From: Smittia aterrima
Taxonomy: Eukaryota; Arthropoda; Insecta; Diptera; Chironomidae
Assembly (NCBI GenBank): GCA_033063855.1
Contig: CP093831.1
Span: 20,026,001 to 20,090,000 of the forward strand
Reading direction: 5' to 3'
Length of the DNA: 64,000 nt
Of this stretch, positions 1-10,399 are shown piece by piece. The position numbers and the translations under genes are program-made. The notes under the pieces are model-generated. The model was given only the letters and a program-made list of their open reading frames with translations, made no database searches and was not told the origin of the DNA. Numbering within the stretch: the first letter of the stretch is position 1; each line of letters starts with the position of its first letter.

Positions 1-360
1 GCCAACTCGTACATAGTACTCAACAATAAATCAAACTTAACGTATCCTCTTCCGCATTTTGACAATAAATATTTTGATTGCTTTTTACAGAATGATACGA
101 TGAAAATCGTTTACATGTATCATCATGATGAGCCGAAAAGAGGTTCACTTCAGCATGGCAGCTTACCCGAACCCGAGCTGGCTTTGAAACCCATCAAATC
201 ATTATTTTTGTTGCATAGGCCAAATTTTGAACGAAAGGAAAAAGAAAAGAAAGCGAAAAATTACGAATCAGTTGAGACGTTTGACATGAGAATAAAGAAA
301 GCTTCAGGCTTCAGGAATGTGACATCGATTGTTTATTGCACTAGCAAATGTAACAGCGGT
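1..360 (+). pseudogene. DBH-like monooxygenase gene fragment with internal deletion
   Basis: Bases 1-92 match, in inverted orientation, the end of intron 2 of the gene at 10400-14000, including its TTTTTACAG acceptor. Bases 93 to about 303 match the start of its large third exon (residues from NDTMKIVYMYHH onward). The match then jumps about 460 bp ahead to the segment coding for GFRKVTSIGYC and breaks off near 360. Because intron sequence is present this is a copy of genomic DNA, not a retrocopy. The reading frame runs on only by accident into an unrelated fragment. The window starts inside the fragment, so its left limit is unknown. It has no DOMON exon and no second copper domain, so it cannot encode a working enzyme. 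Confidence 0.85.
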
Positions 361-467
361 ATATTTTCACTAATCAACGAAAAATACTGTGGAAGAAGCT
401 TTGAGAACAATACCAATAAAAATCATTACAAGCAAAAATGTTTCTGACTTTTATTATGCTGCACATT
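361..467 (+). pseudogene. Fragment related to the small ORF at 47.7 kb
   Basis: This stretch aligns at roughly 80 percent identity by eye with the reverse complement of about 47880-47782, the part of the 75-residue ORF reading SLFNEEY to YDFYFAA. One extra A near 436 shifts the frame relative to that ORF. Homology stops exactly where the outer end of the large inverted repeat begins. The missing downstream part (YEGGLIIKVNSYEDE) appears in the same orientation just outside the other repeat arm at 46496. Confidence 0.7.
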
Positions 468-1209
468 GTTGTCTGTGTGTTGTTACTAAGCCGTTTGTGG
501 ACTTTCGAGGTAAGTACAGCGAAAATAAGGGGGATTAATATTAAGAGATAACCTGATTACATTCGCACATCGCACTAAACCTGAAGAGAGATAAACTCTA
601 ACAGCATAAATATCACCAGAGAGTTGTATATAAAAAAGTCGGAAAGTTGAAAATTGTGAAAAAAGATGTCAATTCCCAGTGACGTTTTCCAGTCAACATT
701 AAAATAGAAAAAAAAATTCAAACTTGGAATATTCACTTCTTCGAAAGTTTCAACAAAAATCCCGGGAAATTTGAGTTCCTGGAGCATCATGAGCTTGTTA
801 GAGATAATTATTGTTACCTCCTTTGAAAGAATGTAACAGCTCAGCTCAGTTCAGAAGATTTGGAAGTTTGCCGACGAATCCTTAAATTAAGTTCGTTCTA
901 TCATTAACGATTAGCTTTTGAACTGACAGGAATGAAAATTGAAAAAGAATGATTCTTCCTTAGGTGCGTCAGAAAGTGCAACTTAATCTAATCAGCTTAC
1001 GAAACTTCTCCAAAGAATCTCCAAACTTTTTCATGGAAATCAAAAAGTTTTCTTTTGAGCCGAACAAGCTTCTTGAGAGGAATCTGAATCAATCGCACTT
1101 TATTGAAATGGATGTTGATGATGCTTACGGTCTTGCAGTAAATATTGATGATTCAGAATCTGAAACAGAAAAACTGAAAAAAGAGCAATTTTCTATTGCT
1201 GTTTCGTAA
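438..1209 (+). CDS. Possible two-exon small membrane protein (105 aa), unrecognised
   Basis: A candidate only. Exon 1 (438-509) reads MFLTFIMLHIVVCVLLLSRL..., a hydrophobic signal-anchor-like segment, and ends at a strong donor, GAG|GTAAGTA. Exon 2 (964-1209) follows a CTTCCTTAG acceptor in the same phase and codes for a charged tail with an acidic, serine-rich end, finishing ...EQFSIAVS. An AATAAA lies at 1273-1278, 64 bases past the stop. Exon 2 has no counterpart in the other inverted-repeat arm, where unrelated sequence stands, and exon 1 overlaps a gene relic in another frame. I do not recognise the protein. It could be a chance pairing of two short ORFs. Confidence 0.3.
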
Positions 1210-4200
1210 ATTAAAAATTAGTATTTTTACTACCATTCCATCTGAAAAGAGTAAACTTGCACAAAATCAAGAAATAAAATAGAAACCAGAAACTAAACAG
1301 TTCACTCTTTCATTTCCTTTTTCCACTTTATCTCGATAGCAATTATTCCATGTCATATTTATTTTTCGCCGTACATGAAATAAATTACGCTTGGAAAAAG
1401 GTTGAAAATTTTCCTTTAATTCTCCTGTTGGAGCAGAAAATTGTCCATTCAGCAGGAACTTTTTTCTTCATTCACTTGAATGACTTTGCGATACCTTTTC
1501 CAAAGGTATCCTCTCGGGATCGCTTACTAATGATGTAAAAATTTTGCTGGAATTTATGCTATTTCGTTTAGGGGAGAGATGAGATAGAAAAAAATGTAAC
1601 ATGGCAATTTCACTTTGCTCGTTTATTCAATGAAGAACTCTTGATCGTATGATTTTGAGAAAGTTTCTGAAATGTTCAATTTTTCCATACAATTTTAATT
1701 GCTTTTGTTCATGCTCGTTGTTTAATGATGATGCAAATGAAAATCTAATAAATGTTATATCCTTTCGATGACCTAAATTACCTTTCAGGCTTTAATTACC
1801 TTTCACCATCCTCAAATCTCAAATGCTCCATTATTTATTCTTATCAGACTCGAGTCATTTAGCAATTTCCTAATCATAGAAAAAGGCTATTAACTATAAC
1901 TTTTACAAATTGTAATTAGACTACTACAAGATACTTTGTTTAAAAAGCTTTTATTGCTCTTAATCCATAATCGGAATTTGCATTTATCTGTTCCAGTTTG
2001 ATGATTCTAATATCGCTTTCAAAATCATTTCAATCTTAAAAATCGTTGTCCATAAATCAACAGCAAACGTCAGTTCTCACACAACAAAAAAAGGGAAGAA
2101 AAAAAGAAATGAACATTAGTAGAAAAATCTTCAAGAATTTCCACATCATTATTTTCGTATTATTCTTGAATTACTTTTCACTACTTTCGACACCGTTTTT
2201 GTGATGAGTGTTTAAGAAAAACGAAGTAAAAATAAAAATAATTTCAAAAACTCTAATCAAGCCAAAGAATTGTTATGAAGGGATTTTGGAAAAATTTACG
2301 GACAATTTTACTAGATAAGACTAATTCCTTTCTCAGAGGTTTTGCAGAAGATGAATGGAGATGAATGAAGGGAGCGAGAGCTGTGTGTGCATTACTTTAA
2401 CACTTTTAATGATTCAGGAAGGTTTTCAATCTTGAAACAGGGTTGGAAAGACGTCAGGAGGTGATTAAACATAAAAACAAATTCTGACTGCACGTCTGTT
2501 TAAATCATGTGAATACCTTTAATGGAAACGACCCATTGCTTCAACATGAACAGATGAGTGAGCAATTTAATGTCTTTCATGCACATGTGCTATAGATTTT
2601 CTTATAACTACTTGAATAGATATAGAACTTTGGTTAAATGAGCAGTGAAAATTTAATTGCTATTTGCGAAGCAAAGAAATTTCTTACACTATCTCTATCA
2701 ATCATAAATAAGGATACTCGCGAATCGCGTGAGATTTCGGTGTTAGCGCACTAAAACGCCTTTTTCTTTTATGTGATTCAACCTTTTGCTTTGTGATAGT
2801 CTCTTGCTCATGATATTTTTCATGATCCTTATTCTATAACACGCTCTTCATACTCCATGAGACTTATATTGATATAACATACGTGAGCGGGACTCTAAGA
2901 GCACTTGACAGAAAAAATATCTGGAAGGGCTTTATCTCAAAAAATCTTATCTTTATATCAATTTGAAATTAACAATTTCTCACTAAATATTTGAATCTTA
3001 GAAGCTAACTTGTGGATATCAACATTTGTCGAGTACTTGCACTCCCGAATGTGGGGCTGAGCTGGCTGAAAAAAAAAAATGCAATTACGAATGTTAATCA
3101 TTAGAATATCCCAATATGACTCTTCGTTGGGTGATTCTGCTAAAATTTAGCTTTGAAAATCTCTCTTTCTCCTTATTGCACAATTTTCTTCTGAGAGAAA
3201 AGTTGTTTTTGTAGGGACTTGCCGTTTCGATGGAAAATATGTAATTATATATAAAATTATAAATAATTATATATAATTTTATAAATAAATATAAATAAAT
3301 ATATATAATTATTTATAATTATATATAAAATATAAATAAATATATATAAAATGTAATTAAATATTTATAAAAATAAATAATTTTATAAATATTTGATGTC
3401 AAAAACTAAAAAATCAAGTTGTAGAAAACTACAAATATTTATAAAATATAAATAAATTTTTATTAAATAATAAATAAATATTTATTCAATAATTAATAAA
3501 TATTTATAAATTATAATTAATAAATTAAAAAATATAAATGTAGAAAACTTAATATATTTATAAAATTATAAATAAATTTTTGGAATATGAAAACTAAATA
3601 TTTATAATTTAAATTTTTATTTATATAGGATTATTCAATTCTGGTTTATTAATAATTCATTTGATCATGCGATCATGCACATCAAATAAGGACCCTGCCT
3701 TTTCGATGGATTATTTATAATTATATATAAATTTATAAATAAATATATATAATTTTATAAATAATTATAAATAAATATATATAATTATTTATAATTATTT
3801 ATAAAATAAATAAACATTTATAAAAATAATTTTATAAATATTTGATGTCAAAAACTAAAAAATAAGTTGTAAAAAACTACAATTATTTAAAAAATATAAA
3901 TAAATGTTTATTAATTAATAAATAAATATAAATAAATATTTATAAATTATAATTAATAAATTGAAAAAATTCAATTGTAGAGAACGAAATTTATTAATAA
4001 TATTAAAAAATTATCGTGAATTGAAACACAACAAAATAATTAGGAGAACAAAATAAATATTATTGTCCTTAACGTGTTTGTATCTCTGGCATTCCTTGTT
4101 TCAAATCATCTGAACTAATTAAAAAAATATATAAGATTAAAAAAACCAAATAAGGCGAGGTTTGTACGTCATTGCAGGACACAACATCCGAAAACGATTA

Positions 4201-4211
4201 ACGAATAAATT

Positions 4212-4385
4212 GGGACTTGCGTTTTCTATGGAATATATTTATTTATACATAAAATCATAATTAAATATTTATAATTTATAAATAATTATATTTAAATTAT
4301 AAATAATTGTTTATAAATATATATTAATATTTATAAATTATAAATATTTTATATTTATATATAATCCATCGAAAACGCAGGGTCC
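4212..4385. mobile_element. Short 174-bp element with the same foldback termini
   Basis: The termini GGGACTTGCGTTTTCTATGGA and TCCATCGAAAACGCAGGGTCC enclose only AT-rich sequence. This looks like a minimal MITE-sized family member. I could not find a convincing target duplication next to it, so it may instead be internal termini of a larger rearranged copy. Confidence 0.45.
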
Positions 4386-4887
4386 ATTTTAGTTATTTCA
4401 CAAAAACTTGGCTGATCCGTTATAACTTATAACTTATAAGCCATGCGACTGGTGCGTTGCAGGACTTAACAGTCCAGCAAGCTATTGTGTTCAGTCGCTC
4501 AACAACCGAATGTGTATGACTTTTTGGAGTACCGATTTCTTTACAGAGCTGGCAAATTTGTTTAATCGTACAAAATTCCTTAAAATTTGTTATTTGCTGT
4601 GTTTCATTGCACGATAATTAAATGAACTATAAATAAACCAGAAATTAAAATAAAAAACTTTGAAAAATAAATGTCACAAATATATTTATAATTTTATAAA
4701 TAAATTACGTTCTCTACATTTGAATTTTTTCAACTTATTATTTATAATTTATAAATATTTATTTATATTTATTTATAATAATAAGAATTGGCTTGATCTG
4801 AAATTCTTTCCTTCTGTGGCGTAACGCTTGTCTTTAGCGCAACTGGCGACGAAAAAATGAACTAAGCGTCGTTGTGCATGAACCAAA

Positions 4888-5045
4888 AACTTGGGAAAAC
4901 TCGGGAAAATTTCATGAAAAGTCGGGAAAACTTCGGAAAACTCGGGAAAATTTTGGAAAATTTTCGGGAAAACTTTGGAAAACTCGGGAAAACCCGAAAA
5001 AAATTGGGAAAACTTCGGAAAAACTGGGGAAAATTTCGGGTAAAC
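4888..5045. repeat. Minisatellite of GGGAAAACT / CGGAAAA units
   Basis: Irregular tandem repetition of units such as TCGGGAAAACT, TTCGGAAAA and TCGGGAAAATTTT inside the nested foldback-like element. It opens long frames on both strands that translate to repetitive Lys/Gly- or Phe/Pro-rich strings. These are repeat artefacts and not genes. It is followed by a short GC-rich palindrome, GGGCGGCAATGCCGCCC. Confidence 0.85.
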
Positions 5046-6236
5046 TCAAAGGGATTCGTCTTGACGGGCGGCAATGCCGCCCGGTGTAAACTAGTTAATT
5101 AATAAATATTTATTCATATTTTATAAATAATTGTAGTTTTCTACAATTTAATTTTTAAGTTTTTGACATCAAATATTTATAAAATTATTTATTTTTATAA
5201 ATATTTAATTACATTTTATATATATTTATTTATATTTTATAAATAATTATAAATAATTATATATATTTATTTATAATTATTTATAAAATTATATATAATT
5301 ATTTATAATTTTATATATAATTATATATAATCCATCGAAAACGCAAGTCCCTCAAATAATAAATTTTACGAGATTTTGTACGGGTAATTTTACGGGTAAC
5401 ACATTTGCCATCTCTGTAAGGAAATTAGCAATAGACATATTGCCTGCTGCGACTTGCGCTGGGAAATATTGAACTTTTAAGTTCTTCTGCCGACACAACA
5501 GCTAGCATCTCTGAACTCGAATCAATGCCTCAAACAAAGAAAAATCGCTCTCGCGCTGCTAAGAAAAATTTCAACTACAAATAATTTTTAAAAAATAAGT
5601 AATAAATAAAGGTAATTTAATATTTCCTTCTAATTAATCAATTGCGTTTCATTGCACGTTAATCATATAATAAATAAAAATTTAAATTATAAATATTTAG
5701 TTTTCATATTCAAAAAATATATTTATAATTTTATAAATAAATTAAGTTTTCTACATCTCAATTTTTGAATTTATTAATTATAATTTATAAATATTTATTT
5801 ATTAATTAATAAATATTTATTTATTATTTTATAAATATTTATTTATATTTTATAAATAATTGTAGTTTACTACAACTTAAGTTTTTAGTTTTTGACATCA
5901 AATATTTATAAAATTATTTATTTTTATAAATATTTATTTACGTTTTATATTTATTTATTTATATTTTATAAATATTTATAAATAATTATATATATATTTA
6001 TTTATATTTATTTATAAAATTATATATATTTATTTATAATTTTATATATAATTATATATTTTCCAGTGTGGAGGTACTCGGTATTGTATTAGTACGTACC
6101 CAGTACCTAGGAGGAGCCATAATACCTCGAGAATACCTGGTCAGGTACTTTTTGAGGTACTATAATACCTCAAGAATACCTAAAAGGTATTCTTGCTGGT
6201 ACTTGAATACCTCGACAATACCTAAAAAGCAGTGTA

Positions 6237-6870
6237 GATGGGCGGCCCATTGGAGGGGTCTTGGTTGGGGCCCAGGCCCCTCAAAAGCCCCACCACATCG
6301 GGGCCCAGCCGGGGCCCAGGCCCCACCTAGGCCCCAGTAGTCGGGGCCGACCCGGGGCCGAGGCCCCACCTAGGCCCCAGTACTCGGGGCCGACCCGGGG
6401 CCGTGGCCCCACTCAGGCCCCAGTGACCGGGGCCCAGCCGGGGCCGGGCCCCTCATAGGCCCACGACTCAGGGGCCGTACTGGGGCCAATTTTAATTTTT
6501 TAAAAATAATTTAAAAAAATGAGAAAAAAAAGAAGAAAACTGAAAAAGAAAAAAAAAATTAAAATCGGCCCCAGCACGGCCCCTGAGTCATGGGCCTATG
6601 AGGGGCCCCGGTCACTGGGGCCTGAGTGGGGCCACGGCCCCGGGTCGGCCCCGACTACTGGGGCCTAGGTGGGGCCTCGGCCCCGGGTCGGCCCCGACTA
6701 CTGGGGCCTGGCTGGGGCCTCGGCCCCGGGTCGGCCCCGGACACTGGGGCCTAGGTGGGGCCTGGGCCCCGGCTGGGCCCCGATGTGAGGGGCCTTTGAG
6801 GGGCCTAGGCCCCGACCAAGACCGAATATGGGCCTGTTTCGGCACCTTTGGCCCCAGGCCCATCCACACT
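6237..6870. repeat. GC-rich inverted repeat (GGGGCC-rich palindrome) inside the MITE
   Basis: About 250 bp of GGGGCC/GGCCCC-rich sequence (6237-6485) is repeated inverted at about 6565-6870 around an A-rich loop of roughly 80 bp. This is by far the most GC-rich stretch of the window and contrasts sharply with AT-rich flanks. Long frames opened here (Pro/Gly/Arg-rich) are composition artefacts. Confidence 0.85.
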
Positions 6871-7016
6871 GCTAAAAAGGTACTTATGCTGGTACTTGAA
6901 TACCTCGATAATACCTAAAAGGTATTCTTGCTGGTACTTTAGTACCTCAAGAATACCCGAAAAAGTATTTTGGCTGGTACTTGAATACCTCGTAAAATAC
7001 TTTTTCACTTAAATTT

Positions 7017-7345
7017 TCAAATCCTGTTTCAAATAAATTTCTACATTTTAAGAACGGAACGAGATAGCGGTTTGAAGTCTTTTGCAAATAGTTTCAGAAC
7101 AATGTGAGCAATATTTCTGAGTACCAGGATCGGGTCCATTGGATCCTGATATGACGGGCACTACATTTACACAAGAAAAATTCAGAAAAATCAAACAAAA
7201 ACTTTGTGCCGGTCTTTTGTGGATCCATTAGACCCGATCCTGGAATGTAGAAATATTCTCCACATTGTTCTGAAACTATTTGCAGAAGACCTTACACCGC
7301 TATCTCGTTCCGTTCTCAAAATGTAGAAATTTATTTGAAACAGAA
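7017..7345. repeat. Imperfect palindrome of about 330 bp inside the MITE
   Basis: The left half (...CAAATAAATTTCTACATTTT, AACGGAACGAGATAGCGG, ATCGGGTCCATTGGATCC) recurs inverted in the right half (GGATCCATTAGACCCGAT, CCGCTATCTCGTTCCGTT, ATGTAGAAATTTATTTG) around a centre near 7175. It is a second fold-back module within the hAT-like element. Confidence 0.8.
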
Positions 7346-9677
7346 AAAAAAATCGTCAAAAATTTAAGGTACTTTTTTAAAGGTATGGTATTTTACGAGG
7401 TATTCAAGTACCAGCCAAAGTACTTTTTCGGGTATTCTTGAGGTATTAAAGTACCAGCAAGAATACCTTTTAGGTATTGTCGAGGTATTATAGTACCAGC
7501 ATAAGTACCTTTTTAGGTACTGTCGAGGTATTAAAGTACCAGCAAGAATACCTTTTAGGTATTGTCAAGGTATTATAGTACCAGCAAAAATACCCAAAAG
7601 GTACCGGTACCTCCACACTGATATTTTCCATCGAAACGGCAGGATCCATTTTTGTAGCTTGATGTCAGAATTCATCCGAAACAACAACATACTTGTATTT
7701 AATCTAATTGCCGAAAGGTTCTAATTTCTATTTTATCCAATGAAATTTATCTCTTCTGCAATAAGTTCAGACTTCGGTTCTTGAAGTTGTTATGATCAAA
7801 TGTTAAGAAAGATTGATAACAACACTATGATTAATTCATAAGGGAGAGTGTTGATACGCAATAAGTACTTTCTGAGAATCATAACATTTACGTCGCTCGT
7901 AGTGAAGATAGATAGCATTCATTTACGGACAACCGAATGATGATTTGAAACGAAAACGACTCCATTTGTGAATGAAGTGAAGAAAGACTTGATTATTTAA
8001 AGCAGAAATCATGTTGACCTTTGAAAGGTGCAAGATCCTGAAATTAAAAGTTATTGAAGGCTTTTCACTTGTTTTGAAAGTAAACAAATTGAATTCATCG
8101 TTCCCTTATTCTCCATAATCTTTCTTATCGACCTCTTCATTAAAAAATTTCTCTCGTCCCTAAATAAAGTTCACCCCTCAATAAAAAAAAATGAAGATAA
8201 AGCATTCAATTGCGAAACAAAAATTTGATTAGGAAAATTGACGAGGCAAATTTTTTGGATTTTTTTAGTGAAGTTGATTGTTATTGAAGAAAATGAAGAA
8301 GAGAATTCTGGAAGCAACAGAATTGAATTAAAATTACATCGAATTATTCCCTTGCTCAGTTCAAGGACCCTAAAGTCAAGAACTTCCCGAAGCTGTGGGG
8401 GATTAAATAAGGCCTTAATCACTGGGAACTTGATTGATCTGTTATTGTTGATCAAATTGAGATAAATAGTTGTTCATGTAGCTCGCAGCTAATCTCTTCA
8501 TTCTTTAACCCTCAATGGACTTTCAATTGAATTTCAGTTTCTGCAAAATCAGAAATTCCATTTTCATTCTCAAAATAAATCAAACCTCACCACCTAAAAT
8601 ATCTAAGGCATCAGCTGGAACTCTCTCGCTTCTAATTGAAATGTTAGAATTACGAGTTTTAAAACTTTTTAATCCCCCTTGACGTTTACATCTTTTCAAG
8701 AGTGGTTTTAATCAAATCTGACATTTCCCCATTGCTGAGCAAAAGATTTTTTTATTCAAATTTCTAAATATTTTGTGGCAATGAACAACTTGGGAAATCT
8801 CTTTGTCGAATTTTGATAAAATCTCTTTTAGATGTTAGAGACACGAATGTCTGGAAGTTTGCTATAAACTCAAGGTTGAATTTCAATCTTGAATCATCAT
8901 TAAATTGATTAAATTAGAGTTAACTGATAATTACACTAACAATATTATAAAATATCTCATTCAAGTGAATTGGACGAAGACCTAAAATACTTCGATTAGA
9001 ATTCTCCAGCGACTTCCGCGATGACAGGTGAAAGTTTAGTTTAAAAATTATTCATAGACAAGATGCTCTAGATTTTTATCGGCTTTAAATTCTGTTCAAG
9101 AAAATTTGGTGAAACAAGTGAGTAATGAAGAACTTGATTCAGATTAAGTAAATATCAGTCGTGAGCTTCTAGAGTGAGCAAGCAAATAAACAGAAAAGGA
9201 ATGAAAATTTTAAAGTTCGAAAAGGATGGATCATTGCCATTTAATTTCCGCAAAATTTTCCAACCCCTAGGGGAAAACGAAATTCATCTAAGATAACGAA
9301 AATAGACGCAATTCAAAAGTAGATGAAGAAGAAACTTCCTGGAAAACTTTTCTTTTACTCCATATCTCTATGTCGCTTAGTAAACGCTTCTCATACCACA
9401 ACACTCGGATGACAGCAAAACATTGTAAACGTGATTTATGAATGATTTTATTCATTGATATGCTTTCGTTGCTTAACCGTTTCCTTTATCAAAAAACGAA
9501 GCGAGTAACTTTGAACCATCGTAAGTATGAAATAATCAATAAGACGAATCCTTTTATTTTTTATTAAAATAGCTACAAAAATATTCGTTTATAACCACGA
9601 AACTTCATTATAAGGCCTAAATATTTGTGAATTTACTTTAAAGTACTTGTGTAAATGCAAAAGCTTTGCTGAAATGA

Positions 9678-9880
9678 AAAAAAAAGGAAAAAGGGGGTGA
9701 AAGGGCCCGGGCTAACCCTGTTTTACCAGACAGTTGCCCGGCCATCTCAAAGGGGTACCCTCGGACATATCCTTGGGCCCCTTACGAGAGCGCGCCCAGG
9801 GTGCTTTCGCCTTCCCATTGGAGCTTACCCTTTTGCCTTCCGCAACGTAGTTTTGCTCTACGCCAGAAAGGCCGTAACGT
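9678..9880 (-). mobile_element. tRNA-derived SINE-like insertion
   Basis: A roughly 203-bp GC-richer block is flanked by the 13-bp direct repeat TTTGCTGAAATGA (9665-9677 and 9881-9893). The right inverted-repeat arm has that site once and lacks the block. Read on the minus strand, a box-A-like TGGCGTAGAGC lies about 15 bases from the 5' end and a box-B-like GGTAAGCTCC about 51 bases in, the spacing of a tRNA promoter. The minus-strand 3' end is pyrimidine-rich (T-run) with no poly-A. It has no coding capacity. An unrelated short retroposon remains possible. Confidence 0.6.
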
Positions 9881-10393
9881 TTTGCTGAAATGATAAGAAC
9901 GAAAGCAATAATTATATAATGATCCCGAAAAATTATCATGTAAGAGAGCCACAAACAACTTGTATTTTCTTTTAAAATATATTGCGTGACGTTAACTTTT
10001 CCTCGTTTTCGTTTATTGCAGAAGTTGGTTGTTTGCGACGAGTTTTATTGCCTGAAAGAAGAAACAGCGAAAAAACGAGCTTCTGTCTACTAAACCTTGA
10101 GGCTATAATTCTATTGCTTTTATTCGCTTATTGTATATAGACTCAACAATCCTACGTTATTACGTATTACACATATTACTTATACTCTTAGTTTTCTTCT
10201 TACTTTAATATCACAACAGATAGTTTACGCCATCTTCTTCCTTTTATTCGACCGTTTAACATTTAGAAAATGTTTTTAAATATCGCAGTCTTCATCGATT
10301 GATGACTAATTTTCTTGATTTTTCTCGAGTGATTGCATTTCGCTTTTATCAATTTGATACAAAAAGTCGCTTTAAAAATGTCTTCGTGATAAA

Positions 10394-10399
10394 TTTATT
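10394..10399 (-). promoter_or_regulatory. AATAAA immediately after the first DBH-like stop codon
   Basis: On the minus strand the stop codon TAA at 10402-10400 is followed directly by AATAAA. It is a possible poly(A) signal, but its closeness to the stop would give an unusually short 3' UTR. Confidence 0.35.

Larger units (their letters stand above)
3690..5351. mobile_element. Nested foldback-like element, 8-bp target duplication
   Basis: It starts GGACCCTGCCTTTTCGATGGA and ends TCCATCGAAAACGCAAGTCCC, the same terminal family as the enclosing element. It is flanked by TCAAATAA on both sides (3682-3689 and 5352-5359). It contains a further left-type terminus at 4212, a right-type terminus at 4385, about 650 bp of less AT-rich unique sequence and a G-rich minisatellite. 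No transposase is visible. Confidence 0.75.
6064..7620. mobile_element. Non-autonomous hAT-like MITE (1557 bp)
   Basis: The ends are the perfect 14-bp inverted repeat CAGTGTGGAGGTAC, and the element is flanked by the 8-bp direct repeat ATATTTTC (6056-6063 and 7621-7628). The CAGNG-type terminus with an 8-bp duplication is what the hAT superfamily makes. Subterminal regions carry many copies, in both orientations, of a GGTATTCTTGCTGGTACTT-like unit (about 6120-6235, 6870-7010 and 7370-7610), as expected for transposase-binding repeats. There is no transposase ORF. It sits inside the AT-rich foldback-like element, so it inserted after that element. Confidence 0.85.
3215..7648. mobile_element. 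Foldback-like transposable element with 9-bp target duplication
   Basis: The left end is GGACTTGCCGTTTCGATGGA and the right end is the inverted relative TCCATCGAAACGGCAGGATCC. The element is flanked by the 9-bp direct repeat TTTTTGTAG (3206-3214 and 7649-7657). The right inverted-repeat arm has the uninterrupted site once (reverse complement near 43970-43990), so the insertion is recent relative to the arm duplication. The interior is mostly AT-rich TATAAATAATTATATA-type sequence that can fold on itself, plus two nested elements. No transposase ORF is visible, so it is non-autonomous. The superfamily is unresolved; 8-9 bp duplications fit MULE-, P- or Merlin-like groups. Confidence 0.85.
467..10289. 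repeat. Left arm of the large inverted repeat
   Basis: Read in reverse complement, this arm matches 41563-46495 along most of its length, apart from insertions. The outer end (about 467-508) and the inner end (about 10126-10289) are both well conserved between arms. Without the foldback-like insertion (3215-7648) and the SINE-like insertion (9678-9880) the arm is about 5.2 kb, close to the 4.9 kb of the right arm. Non-matching islands include about 800-1240 (which holds the candidate small gene) and a replaced stretch near 1340-1370. Identity looks around 90-95 percent in aligned parts. Apart from the features listed inside it I see no gene here. Confidence 0.9.

Noticed and set aside
4862..5102. 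Overlapping open frames on both strands
   Set aside because: They run through a G/A-rich minisatellite inside a transposable element; the translations are simple repetition.
6068..6918. Several Pro/Gly/Arg-rich frames of 65-106 codons
   Set aside because: They are products of the GGGGCC palindrome in the hAT-like MITE; both strands are open for compositional reasons.
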